From positions 1-52,711 of the forward strand of contig CAIVLG010000085.1 of assembly GCA_903906695.1 (NCBI GenBank): a DNA stretch of 52,711 nt, given 5' to 3'. Positions 29,335-38,847 of the stretch are shown here, one piece after another. Below the pieces are notes generated by a model. That model worked only from the letters and a program-made list of their open reading frames with translations, searched no databases and was not told the DNA's origin. The number at the start of each line of letters is the position of its first letter. The first letter of the stretch is position 1. The DNA is from an uncultured beta proteobacterium. Lineage in GTDB: Bacteria > Pseudomonadota > Gammaproteobacteria > Burkholderiales > Burkholderiaceae_C. The translations under genes and the position numbers were made by a program.

Positions 29335-31038
29335 ATGAATCAGTCCACCCCAGCCATCGTCGCACAAGGCGCGGTTCGTCGCCTGCCACGCCTGGCGCTG
29401 CTGCTGTTGTGCGCGGCCTACGTGCTGCCCGGTTTTCTGGGCCGTGATCCATGGAAGAGCGCCGACATGGCGGCCTATGGCTACATGGCCGAATTGGCAC
29501 GCGGTGGCACCGATTGGCTGTCACCGCATTTGATGGGCCTGGCCCCTGACGACGACTCGCTGCTGCCCTATTGGCTCGGCGCCTGGGCCATTCAGTGGGC
29601 ACCCAGCTGGATGGCAAGCGACCTTGCCGCCCGAATTCCCTTCGCTTTTATGCTGATGACAACCCTGTTTGCCATCTGGTACGCCAGCTACTATCTGGCG
29701 CGCAACCCGCAGGCGCAACCGGTTGCCTTTGCCTTCGGCGGCGAGGCACGACCGCCCGACTATGCACGCGCCATGGCCGATGCCAGCCTGCTGGCATTCA
29801 TTGCCTGTTTGGGTCTGGCTCAGCTGTCGCACGAGACCACATCGGCCCTGGCGCAGCTCTGCTTCACATCGCTGCTTTTTTTCACTTTTGCCGCCCTGCC
29901 CTATCGCACGCTGGCACCGGCGCTATGCGCTGTGGTCGGGATGACCGGACTGACACTGTCTGGCGCCCCCTTCATTTCCGCCTTGCTGGGCAGCGGTTGC
30001 ATTCTGGTCTATTTGCTCGACCGCTCGGCCGAATCCGGTTCCGCGCGGCGCAAGATCGGGTGGGCTGTCGGCATCGCGCTGCTGGCTGTGATGCTGGACT
30101 TGCTGGCGCTCTGGCTGAACCTGTGGCACTGGCACATTGAACTGCCCGAGGCCAGCTGGACTGAATGGCGCAGCCTGGGGCGCTTGTTGCTATGGTTCAC
30201 CTGGCCCGCCTGGCCGCTCGTGCTGTGGACCTTGTGGCGCTGGCGTCACCAACTGATTCAAGGTGCGGCACCAAGTCGGCATCTGTCGTTGCCCTTGCTG
30301 TTTTCAGGCCTCGCGGTGGCTGCCACCTTCGGCACCGCAGCAGCTGACCGTTCGCTGCTGCTGGCCCTGCCAGCGCTGGCGGCGCTGGCAGCCTTTGCCC
30401 TGCCCACACTGAAGCGCAGCGTCGCGGCCCTGATTGATTGGTTCACGCTGCTGTTCTTTTCCAGCTGCGCCCTGGTCATCTGGATCATCTGGATCGCATT
30501 GCAGACCGGCGTGCCGAGTCAACCGGCCGCCAACGTCGCACGACTGGCCCCAGGTTTTCAGGACAGCTTCTCCTTGCTGCCGTTTGCACTGGCCTTGATG
30601 GCGACGCTGGCCTGGGCCTGGCTGGTGAAGTGGCGTGCCGGTCGAAACCGCGCGGCAATCTGGAAAAGTCTGGTTCTGCCGGCCGGCGGAGCCGCTCTGT
30701 GCTTTCTCTTGACGATGACACTGTGGTTGCCTGCGCTCAACTTCGCGCGAAGCTATGCGCCGCTGATGCGTCAAATCTCAGCGGTGACTGGAGCGGCCGA
30801 TTGCGTCAAGGTGCACGGTCTGAGCCGCGGCCACATCGCCGCCCTGCGCTGGCACAGCCAACTGGTGGCAGAGCCGGTCGCCACCGAGGACGCATGCCCC
30901 TGGCTGATCGTGAACAAGGAGGCCATGACGACACTGCCCGACAGCGTCGACCTCGCCGACTGGAGTCTGCAAAGCAGCGTGCATCACCCGTCGGACCGGG
31001 ACGAGAATCTGCTGATCTACAAACGCATTGCCAATTGA
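29335..31038 (+). CDS. GT-C family membrane glycosyltransferase (ArnT/PMT-like)
   Basis: A 567-residue integral membrane protein with about ten to twelve hydrophobic segments. After the first segment comes GRDPWKSADMAAYGYMAELA, which carries the acidic residues of the first external loop of lipid-linked-sugar glycosyltransferases (ArnT, PMT, GT39/GT83). Such enzymes move a sugar from undecaprenyl phosphate to lipid A, protein or another acceptor in the periplasm; the acceptor here is unknown. The ATG at 29335 abuts the T-run of the upstream terminator, there is no Shine-Dalgarno, and later Met codons would remove the first membrane helix. The 3' end overlaps convergent phoR by 22 bases. Confidence 0.82.
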   Translation: MNQSTPAIVAQGAVRRLPRLALLLLCAAYVLPGFLGRDPWKSADMAAYGYMAELARGGTDWLSPHLMGLAPDDDSLLPYWLGAWAIQWAPSWMASDLAARIPFAFMLMTTLFAIWYASYYLARNPQAQPVAFAFGGEARPPDYARAMADASLLAFIACLGLAQLSHETTSALAQLCFTSLLFFTFAALPYRTLAPALCAVVGMTGLTLSGAPFISALLGSGCILVYLLDRSAESGSARRKIGWAVGIALLAVMLDLLALWLNLWHWHIELPEASWTEWRSLGRLLLWFTWPAWPLVLWTLWRWRHQLIQGAAPSRHLSLPLLFSGLAVAATFGTAAADRSLLLALPALAALAAFALPTLKRSVAALIDWFTLLFFSSCALVIWIIWIALQTGVPSQPAANVARLAPGFQDSFSLLPFALALMATLAWAWLVKWRAGRNRAAIWKSLVLPAGGAALCFLLTMTLWLPALNFARSYAPLMRQISAVTGAADCVKVHGLSRGHIAALRWHSQLVAEPVATEDACPWLIVNKEAMTTLPDSVDLADWSLQSSVHHPSDRDENLLIYKRIAN

Positions 31039-32402
31039 TCGGCAGAGTTCGCCTGCGCCGCAGAGCTTCTGACGCGCTGCGCCGGAAATGCGATAGCAAA
31101 GACTGAACCCTTGCCGGGCGTGCTGTCGATCTTCAGCGAAGCGCCATGACGTTGCGCCACATGTTTGACGATGGCCAGGCCCAGACCCGTGCCGCCAGTG
31201 TCGCGCGAGCGGCTGTTGTCGACCCGGTAGAAGCGCTCGGTCAGGCGTGGCAGATGCTCAGGCGCGATGCCGGGCCCGCTGTCGGACACCGAGAATTCGG
31301 CCCGCCCGTCCGCTAACAACAGTACCTTGACCCGTACCTCGCCCCCGGCCGGTGTGTAACGAATGGCGTTGCCGACCAGATTGCCCATGGCGCTCAGCAA
31401 CTCGCTGGCGGCACCGGCAACCTCAAGGCCCAACGGGCAATCAAATTGCAGTCTGTGCCGCGGCTCCGACGCCGGATTGATGACTTGAGACAGGGACTGC
31501 GCATCCTGCTCCAGCTGACGCATCAGCGCCGACACTACCAGCCAGTCGGAAGAGCTCGGAGGGGGGCTGCCTTCGAGTCGTGACAGCGTCAGCAGATCAC
31601 TGACCAGGGTCTGCATGCGGTTCGCCTGCCGCGCCATCAGATCCAGGTAGCGTTCGCGCTCGGTCTCGTCCAGCGCACAAGTCTGCATGGTCTCGACAAA
31701 ACCCGCCAGCACCGTCAGCGGCGTTCGTATTTCGTGCGATACATTGGCGATGAAGTCGCGGCGCATGGCGTCGGCCTGCTCCAGCGCCGTCACATCGCGC
31801 GACAACAGCAACAATCGCCCGACACCATAGGGATGGAGTTGAACCGACAATCTGACTGGTCGCAGCGCCGTGTTTTCGCGGCCCGCCATCATCAATTCAC
31901 TCTGATAGTCCCGGGCTGCAAAATAGTTGACAAAGCCCGGATCGCGCACCAGGTTGCCGATGTGCTGCAGCATGTCGCGCTCAGCATCCAGGCCGAAATG
32001 CGTGGCCGCCATCTGGTTGAACCATTCGATGCTGCCCTGCGCGTCGAGCAACACGACTCCATTCGGAGAAGCCTGAAACGCCGAGAGAAAATCCTGCATC
32101 CGATTCTGAATATCGCGCGTTGCCTGCTCGCCTTTGCGAATCAGGCGGCGCACGCGATCCGACACTTCGCCCCACAGACCGGTGCTGATCAACACATCGG
32201 AGAAATCGCCGGCACGCAGCCAGCGCAACACGCGAGCGCCGCGAGCCAGATCAATCAGGAACCAGAGCAGCCCGCCCAGCAGCACGCCAAGCGCAAGCGC
32301 TTCCAGTTCAGTGACCTCGGCATGGGTCGGCGCCGCTGCCAGCCAGGCCAGCAGGCCCGCGACCAGCTCAAAGCATAGAAAGGAAAGGACCCGCCACCAC
32401 AT
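31017..32402 (-). CDS. phoR: Phosphate regulon sensor histidine kinase PhoR
   Basis: A kinase of about 461 residues. Two N-terminal membrane helices (about 5-24 and 36-52) have almost no periplasmic loop, as in PhoR. A PAS domain (about 105-205) precedes the dimerisation box NVSHEIRTPLTVLAGF (phospho-His at about 223) and the ATPase (NAIRYTPAGG, DSGPGIAPEHLPRLTERFYR, GTGLGLAIVKHV). It phosphorylates PhoB when phosphate is scarce, under control of Pst and PhoU. I use the ATG at 32402; a TTG two codons earlier is also possible. It is the last gene of the pst-pho operon and its stop end overlaps the convergent glycosyltransferase gene. Confidence 0.95.
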   Translation of the reverse strand: MWWRVLSFLCFELVAGLLAWLAAAPTHAEVTELEALALGVLLGGLLWFLIDLARGARVLRWLRAGDFSDVLISTGLWGEVSDRVRRLIRKGEQATRDIQNRMQDFLSAFQASPNGVVLLDAQGSIEWFNQMAATHFGLDAERDMLQHIGNLVRDPGFVNYFAARDYQSELMMAGRENTALRPVRLSVQLHPYGVGRLLLLSRDVTALEQADAMRRDFIANVSHEIRTPLTVLAGFVETMQTCALDETERERYLDLMARQANRMQTLVSDLLTLSRLEGSPPPSSSDWLVVSALMRQLEQDAQSLSQVINPASEPRHRLQFDCPLGLEVAGAASELLSAMGNLVGNAIRYTPAGGEVRVKVLLLADGRAEFSVSDSGPGIAPEHLPRLTERFYRVDNSRSRDTGGTGLGLAIVKHVAQRHGASLKIDSTPGKGSVFAIAFPAQRVRSSAAQANSADQLAMRL

Positions 32403-32448
32403 GGTCAAACAGCAAGCAACGCAGTGCTAGACCCAGTGTCAATCAGAG

Positions 32449-33171
32449 TCATGCACTCAGCTGTGACAACACCGGCCGCGCGGATTGCGCCGTCAGCCGG
32501 TAACCGGCGCCGCGTACTGTTTCTATCATTTGACCGGCATCGGCGCCGAGTGCCTCGCGCAAGCGTTTCACGTGCACGTCGACGGTTCGCTCTTCAATGA
32601 AGACGTGATCGCCCCAAACCTTGTCCAACAGCTGGGAGCGGCTGTGAACGCGCTCGGCGTGAGTCATCAGGTAATGCAGCAGCTTGAACTCGGTCGGGCC
32701 CAATTTCAACATCTGCTGCCTGAATGAAACACGGTAGGTTGCCGAATCGAGTGAAAGATCGCTAACGCTGACGACACCGCCGATTTGCTCCGGAGCACGT
32801 CGACGCAGTACGGCACGAATCCTGGCGAGCAGTTCCTTGGTCGAAAAAGGTTTCGCAATGTAATCGTCGGCACCGGCGTCGAGCCCTGCAACGCGGTCCA
32901 TCTCGTCGCTGCGCGCCGTCAGCATGATGATGGGAACGGCCTTGGTGCGGGGATCGGCGCGCCAACGCTTGATCAGCGAGAAGCCGCTCTCACCGGGCAA
33001 CATCCAGTCGAGCAAAATAACGTTCGGCAGCACCGCGTCAAGCTCGCGCTGGGCAGACGCGCTGTCCATCGCCCAGGTCGGGCGAAATCCGTTGTGGCGC
33101 AGGTTGACGGCAATCAGTTCGGCAATGGCGGGCTCGTCTTCGACAATCAGAACACTGGGTTGCTGTCTCAT
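32449..33171 (-). CDS. phoB: Phosphate regulon response regulator PhoB
   Basis: A 240-residue OmpR-type regulator. Receiver: acidic pocket VEDEP, phospho-acceptor D55 in ILLDWMLPG, Thr in MLTARSDE, Lys in YIAKPF. The winged-helix domain (about 135-230) holds the recognition helix VDVHVKRLREALG and the C-terminal hairpin TVRGAGYRL. PhoB dimers bind tandem Pho boxes (7+4+7 layout); such sites occur upstream of pstS, ppk2, the fasciclin gene and phoA in this window. Its ATG overlaps the phoU stop (ATGA). Confidence 0.97.
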   Translation of the reverse strand: MRQQPSVLIVEDEPAIAELIAVNLRHNGFRPTWAMDSASAQRELDAVLPNVILLDWMLPGESGFSLIKRWRADPRTKAVPIIMLTARSDEMDRVAGLDAGADDYIAKPFSTKELLARIRAVLRRRAPEQIGGVVSVSDLSLDSATYRVSFRQQMLKLGPTEFKLLHYLMTHAERVHSRSQLLDKVWGDHVFIEERTVDVHVKRLREALGADAGQMIETVRGAGYRLTAQSARPVLSQLSA

Positions 33172-33869
33172 TTCAATACCGATTCAATCTGCTCAACCGA
33201 GGTATGCCGCACATCGGTGCCCTTGACCACGTAAATAATGAATTCGGCGATGTTCTTGGCGTGGTCGCCGATGCGCTCTATGGCTTTGGCTAGAAAGAGC
33301 AAATCCAGGCTCGGCGAAATCATGCGCGGATCTTCCATCATGTAGGTGACCAGCTTGCGAACAAAGCCGTTGAATTCCTGATCGATCTGATCGTCTTCCT
33401 TCAGGATCAGGACGGCCGCGGTGGTATCAAGGCGGGCAAAAGCATCAAGCGCCTTGCGCAACAGGCCGGCCGCCATATCGGCCGCCACCCTGAGTTCGAG
33501 CGAGGGCAGCGAGCGCGGCGAACCACTTTGAATGATGGAACACACCATGCGCGCGATCTTCTCGGCTTCGTCACCGACCCGCTCCAGGTTGGCGGTGGTT
33601 TTCGAGATCGCCATCAGCAGGCGCAGGTCGCGTGCCGTCGGCTGGCGCCGCGCAATGATGCTGGACAGCTCACGATCAATATCAACCTCCATGCTGTTGA
33701 CGCTGGCCTCGGTGGCGATCACCTGGTTCGCGACCTCGACGCTGAACTGCGACAGCGCATAGATCGCCTGCTGAATCTGCGCTTCAACCAAACCCCCAAG
33801 TTCCATCACCCGGCTTGAGACAGCGCCCAGTTCGCTGTCGAACTGGGTGGAAAGATGTTTATCAGGCAT
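33168..33869 (-). CDS. phoU: Phosphate transport system regulator PhoU
   Basis: A 233-residue all-helical protein of two PhoU repeats; each has the metal-binding consensus, seen as NLERVGDEAEKIARMV and AIERIGDHAKNIAEFI. PhoU links the Pst transporter to PhoR and represses the Pho response when phosphate is plentiful. It lies between pstB (12 bases upstream) and phoB (four-base overlap) in one operon. Confidence 0.97.
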   Translation of the reverse strand: MPDKHLSTQFDSELGAVSSRVMELGGLVEAQIQQAIYALSQFSVEVANQVIATEASVNSMEVDIDRELSSIIARRQPTARDLRLLMAISKTTANLERVGDEAEKIARMVCSIIQSGSPRSLPSLELRVAADMAAGLLRKALDAFARLDTTAAVLILKEDDQIDQEFNGFVRKLVTYMMEDPRMISPSLDLLFLAKAIERIGDHAKNIAEFIIYVVKGTDVRHTSVEQIESVLK

Positions 33870-33881
33870 TTTGCTTCCTCT

Positions 33882-34661
33882 TTATCCGAATCTACCGGTA
33901 ATGTAATCTTCAGTTTCCTTGCGTCCCGGCTTGAAAAACATCTGCTCAGTCGAGCCAAACTCGATCAGGTCGCCGAGGTACATGTAAGCGGTGTAATCGC
34001 TGCAACGCGCAGCCTGCTGCATGTTGTGGGTCACGATCACCACCGTGTAGTCACTCTTGAGCTCTGTAATCAGTTCCTCGATCTTGGCGGTCGATATCGG
34101 GTCCAGCGCCGAGCACGGCTCATCGAGCAGGATAACTTCCGGCTTGATGGCAACGCCGCGGGCGATGCACAGGCGCTGCTGCTGCCCACCCGAGAGACTG
34201 GCGCCGCTCTGGTGCAGTTTATCCTTGACCTCGGTCCATAGCGCCGCTTTTTGCAAAGCCCACTGCACACGCTCTTCCATGTCCGTGGTGCTGAGCGATT
34301 CAAACAACTTGACGCCAAACGACACGTTGTCATAGATCGACATCGGAAATGGCGTCGGTTTCTGAAACACCATGCCGACCTTGGCGCGCAGCAGGGCCAC
34401 GTCCTTTTTACTGGTCAACAAATTTTCTCCATCGAGCATGATTTCACCTTCAGCGCGCTGCTCCGGATAGAGCTCATACATGCGGTTGAAGACACGCAGC
34501 AGGGTCGATTTGCCGCAGCCGGACGGGCCGATGAAAGCCGTCACCTTGTTTTCGGGTATTTCCAGATTAATGTCTTTTAGCGCGTGGAATTTGCCGTAAT
34601 AGAAATCAAGATTCTTGACCGATATCTTGCAGGTCTCAGGCGTGGCGTTGGCATTGTTCAT
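33882..34661 (-). CDS. pstB: Phosphate ABC transporter ATP-binding protein PstB
   Basis: A 259-residue ABC ATPase with Walker [10 protein letters not shown] (45-53), the Q-loop in [19 protein letters not shown], the signature [14 protein letters not shown], Walker [14 protein letters not shown] and the switch His in [28 protein letters not shown] is specific to PstB. It powers phosphate import through PstCA. It follows pstA after 35 bases. Confidence 0.98.
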   Translation of the reverse strand: MNNANATPETCKISVKNLDFYYGKFHALKDINLEIPENKVTAFIGPSGCGKSTLLRVFNRMYELYPEQRAEGEIMLDGENLLTSKKDVALLRAKVGMVFQKPTPFPMSIYDNVSFGVKLFESLSTTDMEERVQWALQKAALWTEVKDKLHQSGASLSGGQQQRLCIARGVAIKPEVILLDEPCSALDPISTAKIEELITELKSDYTVVIVTHNMQQAARCSDYTAYMYLGDLIEFGSTEQMFFKPGRKETEDYITGRFG

Positions 34662-34696
34662 TTTGAAGTGATTCTCAAATCAAGGCGGCAACCGAC

Positions 34697-35575
34697 TCAG
34701 TTCTTGCCGCGTGTCAAAACCCTGGCCAGAATATTCAGACCCAATACCGCCAGCGTGATGATGAACACGCCGGCCCAGGCCAGCTTCTGCCAGTTTTCAT
34801 AAGGGCTCATGGCGAACTTGAAAATTGTCACCGGCAAGCTTGCCATCGGCTCGCTCAGGCTCGAGGTCCAGAACTGGTTGCTCAGTGCGGTGAACAACAA
34901 CGGCGCCGTCTCGCCGGCAATCCGGGCCACCGCCAGCAAAACTCCCGTCACCACCCCTGAGCGCGCCGCTTTCAAGGTGATGCTGATGATGACTTTCCAC
35001 TTGGGTGCGCCCAAGGCATAGGCCGCCTCGCGCAATCCTGAGGGCACCAGTTGCAGCATGTTCTCGGTGGTTCTAATCACCACCGGAATCACGATCAGCG
35101 CCAGCGCCACGACACCGGCGTAGCCAGAGAAGGACTTGAAGCGCGTCACCACCACCGCGTAGACGAAAAGCCCGATCACGATCGACGGCGCCGACAACAG
35201 GATGTCGTTGACAAATCGGGTCGTCGATGCCAGCCAGCCCTGGGTCTCGAACTCGGCCAGATAAATGCCGGCCATGACGCCAATCGGTGTGCCGACCAAG
35301 GTGGCCAGCAAGACCATCAGAAAGGAACCGTAGATGGCGTTGGCCAGACCCCCCGCATCGTTGGGTGGCGGCGTCATCAGGACCAGGGTATCGAGCGTCA
35401 GTCCACCAACGCCGAGCACAATGGTTTCGATCAGGATCCAGAACAGCCAGAACAGCCCGAAGGCCATCGCCAACAGTGACAATGTCAAGGCCACCTGATT
35501 GACCCGCTTGCGATGCGCATAGCGAGCCAGGCGGGAGTGCTCCTGCGCCTGCAGCAACAGTTCACCGGTGCTCAT
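34697..35575 (-). CDS. pstA: Phosphate ABC transporter permease PstA
   Basis: A 292-residue permease with six membrane segments and the BPD EAA-type loop [20 protein letters not shown]. The long hydrophilic N-terminus (about 25 residues) before the first helix is usual for PstA. It pairs with PstC in the inner membrane. Its ATG overlaps the pstC stop by four bases. Confidence 0.97.
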   Translation of the reverse strand: MSTGELLLQAQEHSRLARYAHRKRVNQVALTLSLLAMAFGLFWLFWILIETIVLGVGGLTLDTLVLMTPPPNDAGGLANAIYGSFLMVLLATLVGTPIGVMAGIYLAEFETQGWLASTTRFVNDILLSAPSIVIGLFVYAVVVTRFKSFSGYAGVVALALIVIPVVIRTTENMLQLVPSGLREAAYALGAPKWKVIISITLKAARSGVVTGVLLAVARIAGETAPLLFTALSNQFWTSSLSEPMASLPVTIFKFAMSPYENWQKLAWAGVFIITLAVLGLNILARVLTRGKN

Positions 35576-36603
35576 GTCTTGGTCCCTTCACCCTTCCTGA
35601 GCTGCGAAAGCAGGACTTTGGACAGGGACAACACCACAAAAGTGATGAAGAACAGCACCAGCCCAAGGTACATCAGCGCGGCCTGGTGCAGCCCTGCGCC
35701 AGCCTCGGCAAACTCATTGGCCAGCGCCGACGTGATGCTGTTGGCGGCCTGAAAAAGGCTCAGCGAATCGAGCTGGTTGAAATTGCCGATCACGAAAGTC
35801 ACCGCCATGGTTTCACCGATGGCACGCCCGAGCCCGAGCATGATGCCGCCTATGACGCCGGCCTTGGTATAGGGCAAAACCACAGTCGAAACCACTTCCC
35901 AGGTGGTGGCGCCCAAGCTGTAGGCCGATTCCTTGAGCGGAGTCGGCGTCACCTCGAACACGTCGCGCATCACCGCCGCGATAAACGGGATGATCATGAT
36001 CGCCAGAATGATGCCAGCCGACAGAATGCCGATACCAACCGGCGGTCCGGACACGAAAGCCCCCAGCACCGGCACCCCGGCAAACATGGCCTGCAGCGGT
36101 TGCTGTACAAAGGTGGACAAGATGGGACTGAACACCAGCAGGCCCCACATGCCATAGACGATTGACGGTATCGCCGCCAGCAATTCAATCGCCGTGCCCA
36201 AAGGCCTTTTTAGCCACGCCGGCGACAACTCGGTCAGAAAGACAGCAATGCCAAAACTCACCGGCACCGCGATCAGCAAAGCAATGATGGACGTCATCAA
36301 GGTGCCGTAAATCATCACCAGCCCGCCAAACTCTTCCTTCACCGGATCCCAAGTGGTGCTGGCCAGAAACCCGAGGCCATACTTGCTGATGGCCGGCCAA
36401 GCGCTGACGGTCAGCGAAACCAGAATCGCCAGCAGCATGCCCAATGTAAACAAGGCCGCAGCTTTGGCCAGCCAGCCGAAGATGCGGTCTGCCATCGGCC
36501 CGGAGCGGGCCGTCTTGACCGGAGGAGGATTGGACATGACGCGTTCTGACGGGCTGGCAGTTTGATAATCAGGAAACTGGTTCGCAAGCAGTGTGGTTGG
36601 CAC
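35572..36603 (-). CDS. pstC: Phosphate ABC transporter permease PstC
   Basis: A 343-residue permease with six or so membrane helices and the coupling loop [21 protein letters not shown] keep the GTG start at 36603 because AAGGAG lies seven bases upstream; the in-frame ATG at 36537 has no ribosome-binding site. The start gives an N-terminal extension of about 22 residues compared with many homologs. It follows pstS after 30 bases and overlaps pstA by four. Confidence 0.95.
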   Translation of the reverse strand: MPTTLLANQFPDYQTASPSERVMSNPPPVKTARSGPMADRIFGWLAKAAALFTLGMLLAILVSLTVSAWPAISKYGLGFLASTTWDPVKEEFGGLVMIYGTLMTSIIALLIAVPVSFGIAVFLTELSPAWLKRPLGTAIELLAAIPSIVYGMWGLLVFSPILSTFVQQPLQAMFAGVPVLGAFVSGPPVGIGILSAGIILAIMIIPFIAAVMRDVFEVTPTPLKESAYSLGATTWEVVSTVVLPYTKAGVIGGIMLGLGRAIGETMAVTFVIGNFNQLDSLSLFQAANSITSALANEFAEAGAGLHQAALMYLGLVLFFITFVVLSLSKVLLSQLRKGEGTKT

Positions 36604-36633
36604 CCGATTGCTCCTTTGACAAGGGCTTGATGC

Positions 36634-37677
36634 TTACTTCAGGGCCACTGGCTTGCCCGCTGCATCGACGGTTTGAGCCCAGGCCTTTTCGATTGAGCCG
36701 ATCACGTTGGCAGGCATCGGCACGTAATCCAGATCAGAGGCGATCTTGCCACCGTTTTTGTAAGCCCAGCTAAAGAACTTGAAGGTTTCCGTGGCGTTGG
36801 CTGGCTTATCCTGCTTGAGGTGCATCAGGATGAAGGTTGCAGTCGAAATCGGCCAGGCGGCCTTGCCAGGCTGATCCGTGATCAGCTGATAGAACGATTT
36901 GTTCCAGTCGGCACCGGCAGCAGCCGCTTTGAAAGTCTCGTCATCAGGTGCCACGAAGACGCCGTCCCGGTTCTTCATCAAGGTGTACGTCATCTTGTTC
37001 TGCTTGACGTAGGAATACTCGACATAGCCGATCGAATTGGGCAAACGGTTGACAAACGCCGCTACCCCTTCATTGCCCTTGCCGCCGGCACCGACCGGCC
37101 AGTTCACCGCCGTGCCCTCACCAACCTTGGCCTTCCACTCCGGGTGGACGCGGCTCAGATAGTTGGTAAAGTTGAATGTAGTGCCAGACCCATCGGCGCG
37201 GCGCACCGGCGAAATGGCGACGTCGGGCAAGGCCAGCGTCGGGTTCAGCGCCTTGATCGCGGCGTCATTCCACTTGGTGATCTTGCCCAGGTAAATATCA
37301 CCCAAAACTTGACCGTCAAGCTTCATTTGTCCGGGCGCAATGCCCTTGACGTTGATCACCGGCACGGTGCCACCGATCACCGTCGGGAACTGAAACTGTC
37401 CCTTGGTTTTCAAAACCTCATCGGTCTGAGGCATGTCGGATGCGCCAAAGTCGACGGTCTTGGAGTCGATCTGTTTGATACCGGCACCCGAGCCGACCGA
37501 CTGGTAGTTGACCTTCACGCCAGTGGCTTTGTTGTACTCAGCCGCCCATTTTGCATAGACGGGAGCCGGAAAACTGGCACCGGCACCGGTAATTTCCTGC
37601 GCAGTGGCCAAATTGAAGCCGGACATGGCGAGCACACCGGTGAGACTCATCAAAGAGATTTTGAGACTGATTTTCAT
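36634..37677 (-). CDS. pstS: Phosphate-binding periplasmic protein PstS
   Basis: A 347-residue binding protein with a Sec signal peptide (MKISLKISLMSLTGVLAMSG, cleavage likely after ATAQ or nearby), then the ligand-binding opening ITGAGASFPAPVYAKW. VGSGAGIKQI, DFGASDMP and RRADGSGTTFNFTNYL form the phosphate pocket. It delivers phosphate to PstCAB. The frame extends upstream, but the ATG at 37677 follows AAAGGTG and starts the signal peptide. It is the first and presumably most expressed gene of pstSCAB-phoUBR, behind a Pho box at 37743-37761. Confidence 0.97.
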   Translation of the reverse strand: MKISLKISLMSLTGVLAMSGFNLATAQEITGAGASFPAPVYAKWAAEYNKATGVKVNYQSVGSGAGIKQIDSKTVDFGASDMPQTDEVLKTKGQFQFPTVIGGTVPVINVKGIAPGQMKLDGQVLGDIYLGKITKWNDAAIKALNPTLALPDVAISPVRRADGSGTTFNFTNYLSRVHPEWKAKVGEGTAVNWPVGAGGKGNEGVAAFVNRLPNSIGYVEYSYVKQNKMTYTLMKNRDGVFVAPDDETFKAAAAGADWNKSFYQLITDQPGKAAWPISTATFILMHLKQDKPANATETFKFFSWAYKNGGKIASDLDYVPMPANVIGSIEKAWAQTVDAAGKPVALK

Positions 37678-37714
37678 TGAAACACCTTTTTGCGTTGGAT
37701 GACAAATGACTGGG

Positions 37715-37761
37715 CTATAACGCCCTGACTGTAAGTAGCTTCTATGACATTGATATGACAT
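37715..37761 (-). promoter_or_regulatory. Pho box and -10 of the pstSCAB-phoUBR operon
   Basis: On the minus strand two perfect copies of TGTCATA are separated by 4 bases (TCAA), at 37743-37760, the exact 7+4+7 layout of the PhoB site. Nine bases downstream is TACAGT, a fair -10 element, at the spacing usual for PhoB-activated promoters that lack a good -35. Transcription would run leftward into pstS. Confidence 0.85.
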
Positions 37762-37777
37762 TCTGCCCCCTGGATGA

Positions 37778-37795
37778 CCGTCATACGATTGACAT
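37778..37795 (+). promoter_or_regulatory. Candidate Pho box for ppk2
   Basis: CCGTCAT, ACGA, TTGACAT on the plus strand fit the 7+4+7 Pho-box layout with 6 of 7 and 5 of 7 matches to CTGTCAT. It faces ppk2 and lies 17 bases from the divergent pstS Pho box, so PhoB bound at the two sites could control both directions. Confidence 0.5.
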
Positions 37796-37846
37796 AGAAC
37801 ATACTTATGCTTTTCCCCTGCAAGAAGTTCCACCCCGGAGGTCGGC

Positions 37847-38764
37847 TTGAAGTCAAATGATGATGAATTGGTTCAGCGCATAAGGCGAGAACTGGCTGAC
37901 AGCTACGACGAAGAGTTGGAGCTGGAACTGGAAGATCGCAAGATCGACGAGTTGAACGACAGCACACTGGACACCGGCTCAGACTCCTACAAGCAGAGTC
38001 GTCGCACCTACTTTCGGGAATTGTTCCGGATGCAGGCGGAGCTGGTCAAACTGCAGGACTGGGTCGTCAAGAGCGGGCACAAACTGGTGATTCTGTTTGA
38101 AGGCCGCGATGCAGCCGGCAAGGGCGGCGTGATCAAACGCATCACGCAGCGACTCAATCCGCGGGTCTGCCGCGTAGCCGCCCTGCCAGCCCCGAATGCC
38201 CGCGAGCAGACGCAATGGTATTTCCAGCGCTATGTGGCGCACCTGCCGGGTGCCGGCGAAATTGTGCTGTTCGACCGCAGCTGGTACAACCGGGCCGGTG
38301 TTGAGCGTGTGATGGGCTTTTGTACCGATGAGCAGTATGAAGAATTCTTCCGCTCGGTGCCCGAATTCGAAAAAATGCTGGTTCGCTCGGGCATTCAGCT
38401 CATCAAGTACTGGTTTTCAATCTCCGACGAAGAGCAAAACATCCGCTTCATGGGCCGCATTCACGACCCGCTGAAACAGTGGAAGCTCAGTCCGATGGAC
38501 ATGGAGTCGCGACGCCGCTGGGAAGAGTACACCCGGGCCAAGGAAGTCATGCTGGAGCGAACCCACATCACCGAAGCGCCCTGGTGGGTGGTGCAGGCCG
38601 TGGACAAAAAAAAGGCCAGACTCAACTGCATCCATCACCTGCTCGGTCAAATACCGTACTCGGAAATTGGGCACCCGACGATTGTCTTGCCGCCACGCGA
38701 ACGCCATGAGGACTACGTCCGACACCCGGTGCCGCAGGAGATTGTGGTACCTGAGGTCTTTTGA
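37847..38764 (+). CDS. ppk2: Polyphosphate kinase 2 (PPK2 class I)
   Basis: A 305-residue soluble kinase. The P-loop GRDAAGKGG (86-94), the Walker B-like LFDRSWYNRAG (D143) and the lid RRRWEEYTRAKEVML are the PPK2 hallmarks. PPK2 enzymes use polyphosphate to phosphorylate nucleoside diphosphates or run in reverse. An acidic N-terminal stretch (15-45) precedes the fold, common in class I. The start is a TTG at 37847 with GGAGG six bases upstream; there is no nearby ATG. It is divergent from pstS and has its own candidate Pho box, so it is probably induced by phosphate starvation. Confidence 0.95.
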   Translation: MKSNDDELVQRIRRELADSYDEELELELEDRKIDELNDSTLDTGSDSYKQSRRTYFRELFRMQAELVKLQDWVVKSGHKLVILFEGRDAAGKGGVIKRITQRLNPRVCRVAALPAPNAREQTQWYFQRYVAHLPGAGEIVLFDRSWYNRAGVERVMGFCTDEQYEEFFRSVPEFEKMLVRSGIQLIKYWFSISDEEQNIRFMGRIHDPLKQWKLSPMDMESRRRWEEYTRAKEVMLERTHITEAPWWVVQAVDKKKARLNCIHHLLGQIPYSEIGHPTIVLPPRERHEDYVRHPVPQEIVVPEVF

Positions 38765-38774
38765 GAGCAAGCCA

Positions 38775-38807
38775 GAGTCACCAAGCCGTCACGAAGACGT
38801 CACAAAG
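38775..38807 (+). promoter_or_regulatory. Three-unit 11-bp tandem operator upstream of the fasciclin gene (Pho-box-like)
   Basis: GAGTCAC, CCGTCAC and ACGTCAC occur in a row, each followed by CAAG, GAAG or AAAG, giving perfect 11-bp spacing. This is the 7+4 phasing of PhoB half-sites (consensus CTGTCAT) and places all three on one face of the helix. It lies about 40 bases before the fasciclin ATG. PhoB is the best candidate, but another OmpR-family regulator is possible. Confidence 0.6.
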
Positions 38808-38847
38808 AATAAGTACGCTCAACCTTTACTAACCAGGAGAAGTTTCC

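Noticed and set aside
27664-29367. Long minus-strand ORF (over 560 codons) opposite rho and rpmE2
   Set aside because: It is the reverse-frame shadow of rho, an unmistakable gene; its translation is His/Gly/Leu-biased with no family signature. The same reasoning rejects long antisense frames at 416-1240, 3635-4876, 19527-20804, 20894-22240 and 13388-14509.
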